From NCBI GenBank assembly GCA_947472645.1, contig CANJBQ010000009.1, forward strand, positions 1 through 64,000: a stretch of DNA of 64,000 bases. The letters are read 5' to 3'. Source of the stretch: Burkholderiaceae bacterium. Lineage in GTDB: Bacteria > Pseudomonadota > Gammaproteobacteria > Burkholderiales > Burkholderiaceae. This document shows, piece after piece, positions 51,662 through 61,721 of this stretch (positions are counted from its first letter, which is position 1; each line of letters begins with the position of its first letter). The notes under the pieces are model-generated. The model saw only the letters and a list, made by a program, of their open reading frames with translations. It did no database searches and was not told where the DNA came from. The position numbers and the translations under genes were made by a program.

Positions 51662-52585
51662 TCAAAAATTCATATTCATACACAAATCATCAATTGATTT
51701 CTCGGTATCCCGCCCCTCTTGGGCTAACCACTCCGTGAATTTTTCGATCAAAGGATTTTCAGGAATCACCAAGGGCGCATTTAGGTAATAACGCCTCGTT
51801 CTTGCCGCCAAAAGTCCTAAAGGTAAGATTAACTTTCCAGAAATCACCTCATCAGCAACTAAAAATAATGGCACCAAAACAATCCCCAATCCTTCTGCTG
51901 CCGCTTGTAATGCAAAATACATTTGCTCAAATTGAAGTAGATTAGCCGGCTTCAAATGAGAGGCTTTCGCGTCTTGCAACCAATCCTTCCAAGCTAATGG
52001 CTCTGTGTCATAACTAATTAATGTATGTTTTGCTAAATCAGCTACCTGATGAAGATGGTTTTTTTCTATCAAATCAGGGTGACAAACCGGCACAATTGTT
52101 TCTGTCATAAATGGAATAGATACGTGATTCGGTAATGCGTTCGAAGAGCCTCGAATCGCAACATCGTACTGACCAGAGCGAAAATCAACTGCCTCTATCG
52201 AAGTGGTTAACTTGATTTCTAAATGGCTCATCTTCTTTTGAAAGGAGGAAATTCTCGGAATTAACCACCTCAAGGTAAATGTTGGAGGGGCACTAATTTG
52301 AAAAATATTACCGGAAGATCTATCTAAAAGCTGTGAAGCGCTGACGGCAATTCGGTCTAACGCTGGCGTTATAGAGGATAAAAATTCTTTACCCGCCGGT
52401 GTCAACGTGACCTGAGACTTATTACGGTTAAACAAATCCAACCCCAACCAGGACTCTAAAATGGCAACTTGTTTGCTAATGGTGCCATGAGTGACAAGTA
52501 ATTCATGGGCAGCTTTAGTAAAACTCACATGACGAGCGGCTGCCTCGAAAGCTCGAATAGCGTTTAAAGGTGGTAGTTTTCTCAT
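51662..52585 (-). CDS. LysR-family transcriptional regulator (GcvA-like)
   Basis: LPPLNAIRAFEAAARHVSFTKAAHELLVTHGTISKQVAILESWLGLDLFNR. Confidence 0.92.
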   Translation of the reverse strand: MRKLPPLNAIRAFEAAARHVSFTKAAHELLVTHGTISKQVAILESWLGLDLFNRNKSQVTLTPAGKEFLSSITPALDRIAVSASQLLDRSSGNIFQISAPPTFTLRWLIPRISSFQKKMSHLEIKLTTSIEAVDFRSGQYDVAIRGSSNALPNHVSIPFMTETIVPVCHPDLIEKNHLHQVADLAKHTLISYDTEPLAWKDWLQDAKASHLKPANLLQFEQMYFALQAAAEGLGIVLVPLFLVADEVISGKLILPLGLLAARTRRYYLNAPLVIPENPLIEKFTEWLAQEGRDTEKSIDDLCMNMNF

Positions 52586-52711
52586 AAAACAGTTAAATTA
52601 CTTCTTAATAGAATTGATGGTATTGTGAGTTTTTTTAACATACTATCAGTAATAATATAGGTGTTTGATAATAATGAAAAAAACCGAGACAAAAAATTTG
52701 GATATGTTTTT

Positions 52712-53605
52712 ATGAAAGCCGCCCCATTTGAGTACTACCCCGCACAAAGCCTAGAGCACGCACTCCAACTTCTCAAAGAGCATGGAGACGATGTCAAGCT
52801 GATTGCAGGAGGTCAAAGTTTAGTGCCGATGATGGCGATGCGCTTAGCTAAGCCCGGACATCTTGTTGATATTCACCGTCTATCTGAATTACAAGGCATC
52901 AACATTGTCGATGGCTTTTTAAGAACTGGAGCAACTGTTAAACAATGCACTTTAGAGCAAAGTCCACTTGCTCAAAAAATTCCCTTATTTGGTATCGCAC
53001 TCCCCTGGATTGGACATCAGCAAACTCGTAACCGTGGCACCGTTGGTGGCAGTCTTGCTCATGCTGACCCCTCCGCTGAACTCCCACTGATTGCAACACT
53101 GCTTGGTGCAAAAATTCATTTTCAAAGTATCGATCAAGGTCAGCGTCATTGTCTGGCAAATGAGCTTTTTCTAGGCCCTATGTGGACGAATATTGACCCT
53201 CAAGAATGCTTGACGCATATTGATTGGCCGATTTGGTCAGGGTCAGGCATTGGCTACGCCTTTGAAGAAACATCGATTCGACAAGGTGACTTTGCGATGG
53301 CCTCCGCAGCAACCCAACTTCAATTGGATTCGCAGCAAAAAGTGTTGCGAATGACATTTGGCGTAGGCGGTATGGGAGGGACGCCCTACTGCTTTGATGA
53401 CTTATCTCAATCCATGCTCGGTCATCCCCTGAACAATGATGCAATCGATCAATTGGTAGATAAGGCCATACAACAAACTGAGCCTGCTAGCGATCTTCAC
53501 GCAAGTGCTCCTTATCGTCGAAATTTGGCAAAGACCTTGTTAAAAAGAACTATGCAACAAGCTGCTCAGTTGGCTTTAACATCATCTAAATCCTCATCTT
53601 CATAA
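52712..53605 (+). CDS. FAD-binding subunit of Mo hydroxylase (CoxM-like)
   Basis: LIAGGQSLVPMMAMRLAKPGHLVDI, TRNRGTVGGSLAHADPSAELPL; start trimmed to MKAAPFEYY. Confidence 0.93.
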   Translation: MKAAPFEYYPAQSLEHALQLLKEHGDDVKLIAGGQSLVPMMAMRLAKPGHLVDIHRLSELQGINIVDGFLRTGATVKQCTLEQSPLAQKIPLFGIALPWIGHQQTRNRGTVGGSLAHADPSAELPLIATLLGAKIHFQSIDQGQRHCLANELFLGPMWTNIDPQECLTHIDWPIWSGSGIGYAFEETSIRQGDFAMASAATQLQLDSQQKVLRMTFGVGGMGGTPYCFDDLSQSMLGHPLNNDAIDQLVDKAIQQTEPASDLHASAPYRRNLAKTLLKRTMQQAAQLALTSSKSSSS

Positions 53606-53620
53606 AAAGAACATTATCTG

Positions 53621-54094
53621 ATGAAAAACATTTCTATAGAACTGGTAATCAATGGCCAAACCATTCAATCGACGGTTGAACCGCGCACAACTTTAGTTGA
53701 TTTTTTACGCGATGAACTCCGTTTAACTGGCACCCATGTAGGTTGCGAACACGGCATCTGTGGAGCCTGTACAGTATTGATGAATGGCGATCCCATAAGG
53801 TCTTGCTGCATGTTCGCCGTGCAAGCCAATGGCGTTGAAATAACCACTGTAGAGGGTTTAGCACCTGAGCGTGGACAACTCTCCAAAATTCAAGATGCTT
53901 TTTGCGAAAAACATGGTTTGCAATGTGGTTTTTGTACCCCTGGAATGCTCATTACTTGTCAAGGACTACTCAATAAAAATCCGCATCCGACTGAGCATGA
54001 AATCCGTGAAGCTATTAGCGGCAACTTATGTCGCTGCACAGGATATCAACAAATTGTTGATGCTGTGGTTTATGCGACGAGGGAATCAACATGA
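53621..54094 (+). CDS. (2Fe-2S)-binding subunit of Mo hydroxylase (CoxS-like)
   Basis: GCEHGICGACTV, CGFCTPGM...NLCRCTGY. Confidence 0.95.
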   Translation: MKNISIELVINGQTIQSTVEPRTTLVDFLRDELRLTGTHVGCEHGICGACTVLMNGDPIRSCCMFAVQANGVEITTVEGLAPERGQLSKIQDAFCEKHGLQCGFCTPGMLITCQGLLNKNPHPTEHEIREAISGNLCRCTGYQQIVDAVVYATREST

Positions 54095-56508
54095 CCCAAA
54101 ATAACTCATCTCCCCCATCTCATTACGATCAATTTAAATATATTGGCAAACACCGCCGTGCGGTAGAACATCGTCGCTTTGTCGTTGGGAAAGGTAATTA
54201 CGCTGGGGATGTTTTAAAACCCGGAACTCTTCATGTTGCGATTGTTGCAAGCCCTTACGCCAGCGCAAAAATACTGAGAATTGATGCCAGCCAAGCTTTA
54301 GCACTACCCGGTGTAAAAGCAGTAGTTACTGGTGAAGAAATCTATGCCGCAGTATTGCCAGTCTTACCTGGTGTCGATGCCCCAGAAGTTAAACGTTATC
54401 CTCTTGCAAAAGATGTAGTTAGATATTCTGGGGAGTGGGTTTGTGCCATCGTTGCAATTTCAAGAGCGATTGCCGAAGACGCCGCAGAACTCATTCAAGT
54501 GGACTATGAAGAACTCCCTTACATCATGGATCCTGAAGAGGCGATGCAAGACGCCGCCCATATTGTGCATCCAGATGCGAAAACAAATCTCATCTTTAAT
54601 CGTCAATTTATTTGGGGGCCCGTCGACGCTGACATGGCCAAAAGCGCGCACCAATTAAGCTATCGTGTTAAATGGGCAAGAAGCTCAACAGTCCCTATCG
54701 AGACTTTTGCACTGACCTGCGAATGGTCTGATGCGACCGGAATATTAGATGTTTGGGCATCCGTTCAAATGCCTAAATATCCCGAACAAATTGCGAGTTC
54801 ATTACAACTACCAACGAACGCCGTACGGGTCCACTACGATATTGATGTAGGAGGAAGCTACGGTGTTAAGCGTGGACTTAAACACGCCATCTTAGTAGGC
54901 TATTTGGCCAAAAAATTAGGTAAGCCCATCCGATTTATCGAAGATAGATTAGAAAATATGCGGGGCGGTGATATGCAAGGCCCTGACCGTCTTTTTGAAG
55001 TCACCCTTGGATTTGAAGCAGATGGTGAAATCACTTGTATGAAAATGCGCGCACTTGAAGATATCGGCGCTTATGCCGGTCGCTCACCCTTGCAACTCGG
55101 CAAACCCATTGGCGCGATTTGTGGTCCTTATCGGATTAAAAGTGTGGCCTATTTAGCCCAAGCAGTCCTTACCAATAAGACTCCCCAAGAAGCTGTTCGG
55201 GGTTTTGGTCAAGCCCCTACCAACTATGCTTTAGAAACAGGTATCGATAAAGTGGCTAGATTCTTGAAAATGGAACCGATTGCCCTGCGTAAGCGCAATC
55301 TCATTAACAAGGATGAATTTCCTTACCTCATACCTAGCGGCACATCGTATGACTCAGGGGATTATGCAACGGTGCTGGACAAAGCCCTGAATCATGCTAA
55401 CTTGGAAAGCTTAATCATTGAGCGCGATGCTCTGCGAGCACAAGGTTTACTTGCAGGAATCGGTGTTTCTACTTGTCTTGAACCTTCTGGTGGTAATTCT
55501 TCTTTTGAGCCTTTATTTAACCCAAAAAATGAAACTACAACTTGGATGGAATCCTGCGTGGTTCGGATAGATCTTGGCGGTCAAGTGACAGCCTTGATGG
55601 CCACATCGACCTCTGGACAATCTCATGAAACTTTGGTCTCTACAGTTCTAGCAGAAATTCTTTTACAAAATCCGGAATCAATCCGCGTACTTCACGCCGA
55701 TTCACTCAATGCTTTACCTTCAAATAGTCCAGTAGGTAGCCGTATGGCCATTATGCTGGGGGGCGCCGCCGCAGGTGCGGCTAAAAAATTACGCACAAAA
55801 TTAATTGCTATTGCCGCAAAACAATTAGAACTTACCCCAGATCAACTAGTTTTTAATGGTACTGAAGTTTATGCCAGCAATAATCCCAATCAGAAAGTGA
55901 GTTGGTCAGAACTCGTGGCCATTGCACATCGCAAATATCACCTTCTGCCTAAAGATATGGAGCCAGGTCTGCAAGAAAAATTCGTGTGGGAAGTACCCAC
56001 CGGTGGTGACTTACCCGATGAGCATGGTCGCGTACAAATGTATCCTTGCCACTCCTTTGAGTCTCATGTGGTGTTTGTGAGTATTGATCGAGAAACCGGG
56101 AAATCAACGATTCGTAAATACGTATGTGGCCATGATTGCGGAGTCATGATTAGCCCTGATGTCGTTCATGGTATGACCTATGGTGGTATCGCGCATGGCA
56201 TCGGCGCAGCACTAATGGAAAAGTTCGCCTACTCTAACGAAGGTCAGTTCTTATCTGGAACATTTATGGATTACCTACTCCCGAGCTCTTCTGAAGTTCC
56301 TGCAATTTCCATTGTTGATCACTGTACCCCTTCTCCTTTAACCGAATTTGGGCAAAAAGGATCTGGCGAAGCAGGTTATTTAGGAAGCCCTGCCGCAATT
56401 GCAAACGCCATTAATGACGCATTAGCTACAATCAATACTTCGATTGACTATTTACCAATGACACCCAATGCCATTTGGGACGCTATACAAAACCAAACAA
56501 CTTCTTGA
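54091..56508 (+). CDS. Molybdopterin-binding large subunit of Mo hydroxylase (CoxL-like)
   Basis: DVGGSYGVKRG, EAVRGFGQAP, C-terminal GQKGSGEAGYLGSPAA. Lacks the AYRCSFR loop of form I CO dehydrogenase. Confidence 0.92.
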   Translation: MTQNNSSPPSHYDQFKYIGKHRRAVEHRRFVVGKGNYAGDVLKPGTLHVAIVASPYASAKILRIDASQALALPGVKAVVTGEEIYAAVLPVLPGVDAPEVKRYPLAKDVVRYSGEWVCAIVAISRAIAEDAAELIQVDYEELPYIMDPEEAMQDAAHIVHPDAKTNLIFNRQFIWGPVDADMAKSAHQLSYRVKWARSSTVPIETFALTCEWSDATGILDVWASVQMPKYPEQIASSLQLPTNAVRVHYDIDVGGSYGVKRGLKHAILVGYLAKKLGKPIRFIEDRLENMRGGDMQGPDRLFEVTLGFEADGEITCMKMRALEDIGAYAGRSPLQLGKPIGAICGPYRIKSVAYLAQAVLTNKTPQEAVRGFGQAPTNYALETGIDKVARFLKMEPIALRKRNLINKDEFPYLIPSGTSYDSGDYATVLDKALNHANLESLIIERDALRAQGLLAGIGVSTCLEPSGGNSSFEPLFNPKNETTTWMESCVVRIDLGGQVTALMATSTSGQSHETLVSTVLAEILLQNPESIRVLHADSLNALPSNSPVGSRMAIMLGGAAAGAAKKLRTKLIAIAAKQLELTPDQLVFNGTEVYASNNPNQKVSWSELVAIAHRKYHLLPKDMEPGLQEKFVWEVPTGGDLPDEHGRVQMYPCHSFESHVVFVSIDRETGKSTIRKYVCGHDCGVMISPDVVHGMTYGGIAHGIGAALMEKFAYSNEGQFLSGTFMDYLLPSSSEVPAISIVDHCTPSPLTEFGQKGSGEAGYLGSPAAIANAINDALATINTSIDYLPMTPNAIWDAIQNQTTS

Positions 56509-56522
56509 CTACTGGAGAAACA

Positions 56523-57257
56523 ATGAGCACTGATGTAATCGTTCAACAAGATGGGCGCCTATTACGGGTAACGTTTAATCGTCCCGAAGATAATGCTGTT
56601 AGCGACGGCATGGCTCTTATTTTAAGTAAGGCTTTAGATCAAGCTCACCTAGAGTCAGATGCTGTTCTCATTACCAGTATTGGCCCAGACTTTTGCACAG
56701 GCCGTAAGCGTAACGCTGACGCCCCACCCGCTTCACCAGAAGCGTATGAGCGTCGCTCTGAATACGATTCTATATTTGGTTGCTACAAAGCGATTCGTGA
56801 CTGTAAAGTCCCTGTCATTGTGGCCGTTGAAGGACGTGTCATGGGCTTTGGCACAGCTATTACCGCCCTAGCAGACGTTTCCTTTGCAAGCGATACAGCC
56901 AGCTTTAACATCCCAGAAATCGAACATAATGTCATGCCAACCATGGTCATGTCAGCCTTATACGACCGAATTAACCGCAATGCAGTTTTATATATGGCCT
57001 ACTCTGCAGACTTTATCAATGCGCAAGAAGCTCAACTTCTCGGCTTTACCAGCAAAACATTACCCGCTGCGAGCTTTAAGGCCGGTGTTGAAAATTTCCT
57101 AAAGACCTTGTTGTCAAGACCGCGTCCCGCCATCCTTGGATTAAAAGAATATACACATCACGCCGCAAGAATGGATGAAGCTGGCGCTATTGACTATGCA
57201 AGAAGTCTGCACTCAATAGTGAACACTTCCGCCGCAATGAAGAAAAAATCGCACTAA
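56523..57257 (+). CDS. Enoyl-CoA hydratase/isomerase (crotonase) family protein
   Basis: VTFNRPEDNAVSDGM, GPDFCTGRKRN, AVEGRVMGFGTAITALADVSFAS; start trimmed to MSTDVIV. Confidence 0.88.
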   Translation: MSTDVIVQQDGRLLRVTFNRPEDNAVSDGMALILSKALDQAHLESDAVLITSIGPDFCTGRKRNADAPPASPEAYERRSEYDSIFGCYKAIRDCKVPVIVAVEGRVMGFGTAITALADVSFASDTASFNIPEIEHNVMPTMVMSALYDRINRNAVLYMAYSADFINAQEAQLLGFTSKTLPAASFKAGVENFLKTLLSRPRPAILGLKEYTHHAARMDEAGAIDYARSLHSIVNTSAAMKKKSH

Positions 57258-57286
57258 AATAGGATTTAACTTAAGGAAAAATCATT

Positions 57287-57943
57287 ATGGAAATTCTTGG
57301 CTCACAAATTATTCCCGCAAATCAACAAGCTGTTTGGGACGCACTCAACAGTCCTGAAGTTCTTAAGAAGTGCTTGCCTGGATGCGAATCCGTGGAACGA
57401 GTGAGCCCAGACCTTTTCAAAGTCATTATTACCGCCGCTATAGGTCCCTTGAAGGCTAAATTTAATGGCACTTTAAATGTTACAGAACCCAATGCACCTA
57501 ATTCTTGTGTCTTGATTTTTGAAGGACAAGGTGGCGCTGTCGGATTTGGTAAAGGTTCTTCTACCGTTACATTAAAAACGGTTGAAAATGGCACCGAACT
57601 TACCTACTCCGCTCAAGCGCACGTTGGTGGAAAACTAGCACAAATTGGTTCACGTTTAATTGATAGCGTTGCTAAAAAAATGTCGGATGACTTCTTTAAA
57701 GCCTTTAATAAAGAGCTCGGTGGCGGATCAAATTCACAAACTACAGTCTCAACTACTGCAACTGCGAGCGTTTCAAATACAGCCGCAGTACCAACCATTG
57801 GCTCAGCAGTGACCACCAATCACACGCCATCGGTAATTTCAGAAAGTTCTAGTCCAGAGAATAAAGTTCCCGCATCTTGGCTGATCATTGCAGCTGGAGT
57901 TGGCGCAGGGATTGTGATTGTTGCTCAACTTCTCTTGAAATAA
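57287..57943 (+). CDS. CoxG-like SRPBCC protein with C-terminal membrane anchor
   Basis: MEILGSQIIPANQQAVWDALNSPEVLKKCLPGCES; Thr/Ser-rich linker then SWLIIAAGVGAGIVIVAQLLLK. Confidence 0.9.
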   Translation: MEILGSQIIPANQQAVWDALNSPEVLKKCLPGCESVERVSPDLFKVIITAAIGPLKAKFNGTLNVTEPNAPNSCVLIFEGQGGAVGFGKGSSTVTLKTVENGTELTYSAQAHVGGKLAQIGSRLIDSVAKKMSDDFFKAFNKELGGGSNSQTTVSTTATASVSNTAAVPTIGSAVTTNHTPSVISESSSPENKVPASWLIIAAGVGAGIVIVAQLLLK

Positions 57944-57946
57944 TTC

Positions 57947-58942
57947 TTGATGTCTTTTCATCCATTCAGTCACGTTCGACGCCAAGTTCTTCTGGGCATA
58001 GGCGCCTTAGGAGTTGCGCCACGCATTTTCGCGCAAAGTAACTCTAACAAAATCGTCAAAGTCATAGTGGGCTTTCCGGCGGGTCAAGCTACCGATCAAG
58101 TTGCGCGCATGCTCGCTGAAAAAATGCAAGCGGTGAGCGGTGATAATTATGTGATTGAAAATCGCCCTGGACAAGGCGGAAGTATCGCTCTGGGTCAATT
58201 GGCTCACTCTAACAATAATGGCAGCGTCATGATGCTCGCCCACATGTCTGCAATTGCAACGAACCCACATATTTACAAAAGTATCAATTACGACTCCCAA
58301 AAAGACTTCAGCGCTGCCGGGTTAGTTGGCGATCTCCCTTTCGTTCTGGCCGTTAATCCTAATCTACCAATCAAAAACTTAAAAGAACTGGTGGATTATG
58401 CAAAAGCCAACCCGACCTCACTGAGTAACTCCTCGTCGGGGATTGGAACGGTCTCTCATTTAGCCTTAGAAGAATTTAAACGTCGCGCTGGCATACAATC
58501 ACTGCATGTCCCCTATAGCGGCAGTGTCGCTGGTCTAACGGACGTCATTGCGGGTAATTTAACGATGGCGCTAGAGACGGCTTCAGCAATTCGGCCACAC
58601 GTAGAGTCTGGGAAGTTACGCGTCATTTCTGTCGGTAGCTCAAAACGACTCGGCGGAGTTTATAAAGATACTCCGACCTTTATTGAACAAGGATACAAAG
58701 ACTTCACGGCCGCCACCTGGATTATGTACATCTATCCAACAGGTACCCCTAAAGCCGAAATCAATGCGACCTACAATGCCGTCATGAAAGTCATGTCTTC
58801 ACCTGATGTCGATCAAAAACTCATCTCCATAGGCTGCATTCCTAGAACCTTTTCGAGCATTGATGAATGTAACCAATATATACAAAAAGAGTACGTTAAT
58901 TGGGGTGAGATTGTTGCCAGAAATAACGTATTGAAGGTCTAG
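57947..58942 (+). CDS. Tripartite tricarboxylate transporter substrate-binding protein (TctC/Bug)
   Basis: VIVGFPAGQATDQVARMLAEKMQAVSGDNYVIENRPGQGGSIALGQL. Confidence 0.9.
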   Translation: MMSFHPFSHVRRQVLLGIGALGVAPRIFAQSNSNKIVKVIVGFPAGQATDQVARMLAEKMQAVSGDNYVIENRPGQGGSIALGQLAHSNNNGSVMMLAHMSAIATNPHIYKSINYDSQKDFSAAGLVGDLPFVLAVNPNLPIKNLKELVDYAKANPTSLSNSSSGIGTVSHLALEEFKRRAGIQSLHVPYSGSVAGLTDVIAGNLTMALETASAIRPHVESGKLRVISVGSSKRLGGVYKDTPTFIEQGYKDFTAATWIMYIYPTGTPKAEINATYNAVMKVMSSPDVDQKLISIGCIPRTFSSIDECNQYIQKEYVNWGEIVARNNVLKV

Positions 58943-59024
58943 CCCTTCTTTTAGGGAAGTACCTAGCACAAAGTATCCTCAAGTTCGGTTATATTGAAGG
59001 ATAAATATAACTTTTGGAGCAAAA

Positions 59025-59486
59025 ATGACGATCGAACTTCAAGTCAATGGGAAAATGAAATCCGTTGATACATCACCACAAACCCCCCTACTGTATGCGC
59101 TGCGTAATGACTGTGATATCAATTCTGCTAAATACGGTTGTGGTCAAGGACAATGTGGTTCCTGTACCGTCATTATTAATGGCAATGCGGTTCGCTCTTG
59201 CCTTATTGAAACCAGCAAGGTACAAGGCAATATCACTACTTTAGAAGATTATAAAAACGATCGCGTTTTAAGTGCTTTGAATAAAGCTTTTATTGCAGAG
59301 CAAGCTGCTCAATGTGGTTTTTGTATCTCCGGCATGATGATGAGTGCCAAGGCTCTTCTCGATAAAAATAGAAACCCTACCGATGACACGATTCGAAAAG
59401 CTCTCAATGGCAATCTATGCCGTTGTGGAACCCACAGTAGAATTCTGCGGGCGATTAAAGTTGCCGCGAAGGAGTTACAAGCATGA
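59025..59486 (+). CDS. (2Fe-2S)-binding protein, isoquinoline 1-oxidoreductase alpha-like
   Basis: GCGQGQCGSCTV, CGFCISGM...NLCRCGTHSRILRAIK. Confidence 0.92.
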   Translation: MTIELQVNGKMKSVDTSPQTPLLYALRNDCDINSAKYGCGQGQCGSCTVIINGNAVRSCLIETSKVQGNITTLEDYKNDRVLSALNKAFIAEQAAQCGFCISGMMMSAKALLDKNRNPTDDTIRKALNGNLCRCGTHSRILRAIKVAAKELQA

Positions 59487-61711
59487 ACGCCCCTACCAAA
59501 AACTCCCGCCGCAAGTTTCTCATTCAAAGTACAGGTCTTGTTATTGGCTTTAGTGTTGGTAGTGAACTTTTTGCCGATAATACTGCCCCAGATCTCCCAA
59601 TTGACCTTAAAAATAACCTCAATATTAATAGTTGGCTGTACATTAACCCTGAAGGAAGTATCGATGTCTTCTCAGGGAAAGTTGAGTTTGGGCAAGGTAT
59701 TGCCACTGCATTTAGCCAAATTGTTGCTGATGAAATGGACGTTGATATTAAACGTATCCATATTCTATCTTCTACAACGGGCATTTCCCCCAATGAAGGC
59801 GTGACCTCGGGAAGCCAGTCAGTTGAGTTTGGTGGATTAGCATTACGCTATGCCTGCGCTCAAGCGCGTGGCACGATGCTTGAAAAAGCGGCTCAATCTT
59901 TAAATGTCTCAGCATCTGACTTAACCATCAAAGATGGCGTGATTACCGCTTCAAATGGGAAGTCCGTTAACTATTGGAAACTCACTTCCAATGAACTCTT
60001 ACAACAAAAGGCTGATGGTAAATATAAGCCCAAACCTATTTCTTCGCACCGCTATATTGGGCAATCCATCGAACGCATAGATATACCTGCAAAGGTATCT
60101 GGTGGTGAAGCCTATGTGCAAGACATGAAACTTCCTGGCATGCTGCATGCCCGAGTGATTCATCCCCCTGCACCAAGAGCTACTCTAGTGAGTATTGATG
60201 AGGCGGCAATTAAATCAATGACGGGTGTTGTGGCGCTGATAAAAAATGGTAACTTTTTAGCCGTTGTAGCAAGTCGTGAAGAACAAGCTATTGATGCATT
60301 AAATGCTGCTAAAAAACTCTGTCAATGGGACTTGAAGAAAGATCTGCCAAGCTCAACCTCAGCATGGCTTAAGAGCATGGGCGAGTTAACAAGTATCGAC
60401 ACAGAACATGCTGTCAAACAAGACTCGTCCAAAAAAGGTGGGCGATATGTGTCTGCAGAATTTACCAAACCTTTTACAGCCCATGGCAGTATTGGGCCTT
60501 CATGTGCAGTGGCAATTTTTAAAGATGATGTCACTACAATTTATACGCATTCACAAGGCATGTATCCGCTTCGTACCGATATTGTTAAAGCCCTCAATGT
60601 AACCCCAGAAAAAGTGATCTGCATCCATAAGGAAGGTTCTGGCATGTATGGCCAAAGTGGTGCTGATGACGTCGCACTAGACGCTGCTTTAATTGCTCGC
60701 GAACTCCCTAACCAACCGATTCGTTTGCAATGGATGCGTGATGATGAATTTCAATGGGAGCCATATGGCAGCGCCATGACGGTGAAAATTAGTGCCAGCG
60801 TCGATGACAAAGGCATGATTTCTGATTGGAATGAAGATGTTTACAGTCATACTCACAGCACACGTCCTGGCGAAAAAATAGGCAACAACCTTGTAAGTAG
60901 CTGGTATATGGCTAATCCTCAACAGCCCTCACCTGTCACCAATATCCCACTACCTGCGGGCGGCTCTCATCGCAATGCGCTTCCGATGTATGTCTTTCCC
61001 AATCAAAAAATTGTTAATCACCTAATTGCCGAAATGCCTATTCGAGTTTCCGCACTGAGAACATTAGGAGCTTATGCGAATGTCTTTGCCATCGAATCAA
61101 TGATGGATATATTAGCCAAAAAAGCTAGAACTGATCCTGTCGAATTTCGTTTACAACATCTGCAAAATCAACGAGCCAAAGATGTGATTAACAAAGTAGC
61201 TAGTATGGCAAACTGGACGCCAAACGAAAAACGCATCAAACGAGATGGCAAAATTATTGGTCGAGGTATTGGATTTGCCCAATACAAAAATTTACAAGTC
61301 TACTGCGCTGTCATCGCAAGAGTCGAAATAGATGGCGCCGGTAAAGTTCGCGTCACTGAGATGTGGGCCGCGGCCGATGCTGGTCTGATTATCAATCCTG
61401 ATGGCTTTAAAAATCAAATCGAAGGTGGTCTCGTTCAAACAGCAAGTTGGACTATCTTCGAGGAAATAAAATTTAATCAAGAGATGATCCAGACGAGTAC
61501 TTGGGGTGAGTATCCCATCTTACGGTTTGAAGATGTGCCTCAAGTGCATGTAGAACTGATTAACCGTCCTAATGAGAAATCAGTTGGTGTTGGCGAAGGT
61601 TCCCAAGGACCAGGTGTGGGAGCCATTGCTAATGCAGTTGCAATGGCAACAAATGGTCGTATTTATAATTTACCGATGACCCCCGCTAAAGTCAAAAAAC
61701 TCTTTACCTAA
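59483..61711 (+). CDS. Isoquinoline 1-oxidoreductase beta-like molybdopterin-binding protein with Tat signal
   Basis: SRRKFLIQSTGLVIGFSVG Tat motif; VEFGQGIATAFSQIVADEMDV; IGQSIERIDIPAKVSGGEAYVQDM; GVGEGSQGPGVGAIANAV. Confidence 0.92.
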   Translation: MNAPTKNSRRKFLIQSTGLVIGFSVGSELFADNTAPDLPIDLKNNLNINSWLYINPEGSIDVFSGKVEFGQGIATAFSQIVADEMDVDIKRIHILSSTTGISPNEGVTSGSQSVEFGGLALRYACAQARGTMLEKAAQSLNVSASDLTIKDGVITASNGKSVNYWKLTSNELLQQKADGKYKPKPISSHRYIGQSIERIDIPAKVSGGEAYVQDMKLPGMLHARVIHPPAPRATLVSIDEAAIKSMTGVVALIKNGNFLAVVASREEQAIDALNAAKKLCQWDLKKDLPSSTSAWLKSMGELTSIDTEHAVKQDSSKKGGRYVSAEFTKPFTAHGSIGPSCAVAIFKDDVTTIYTHSQGMYPLRTDIVKALNVTPEKVICIHKEGSGMYGQSGADDVALDAALIARELPNQPIRLQWMRDDEFQWEPYGSAMTVKISASVDDKGMISDWNEDVYSHTHSTRPGEKIGNNLVSSWYMANPQQPSPVTNIPLPAGGSHRNALPMYVFPNQKIVNHLIAEMPIRVSALRTLGAYANVFAIESMMDILAKKARTDPVEFRLQHLQNQRAKDVINKVASMANWTPNEKRIKRDGKIIGRGIGFAQYKNLQVYCAVIARVEIDGAGKVRVTEMWAAADAGLIINPDGFKNQIEGGLVQTASWTIFEEIKFNQEMIQTSTWGEYPILRFEDVPQVHVELINRPNEKSVGVGEGSQGPGVGAIANAVAMATNGRIYNLPMTPAKVKKLFT

Positions 61712-61721
61712 GGAAAAAGGA

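Noticed and set aside
52586-52711. LysR binding site in the LysR/coxM divergent region
   Set aside because: Only weak 4-bp arms (CTAT...ATAG) were found; not enough to call a T-N11-A box.
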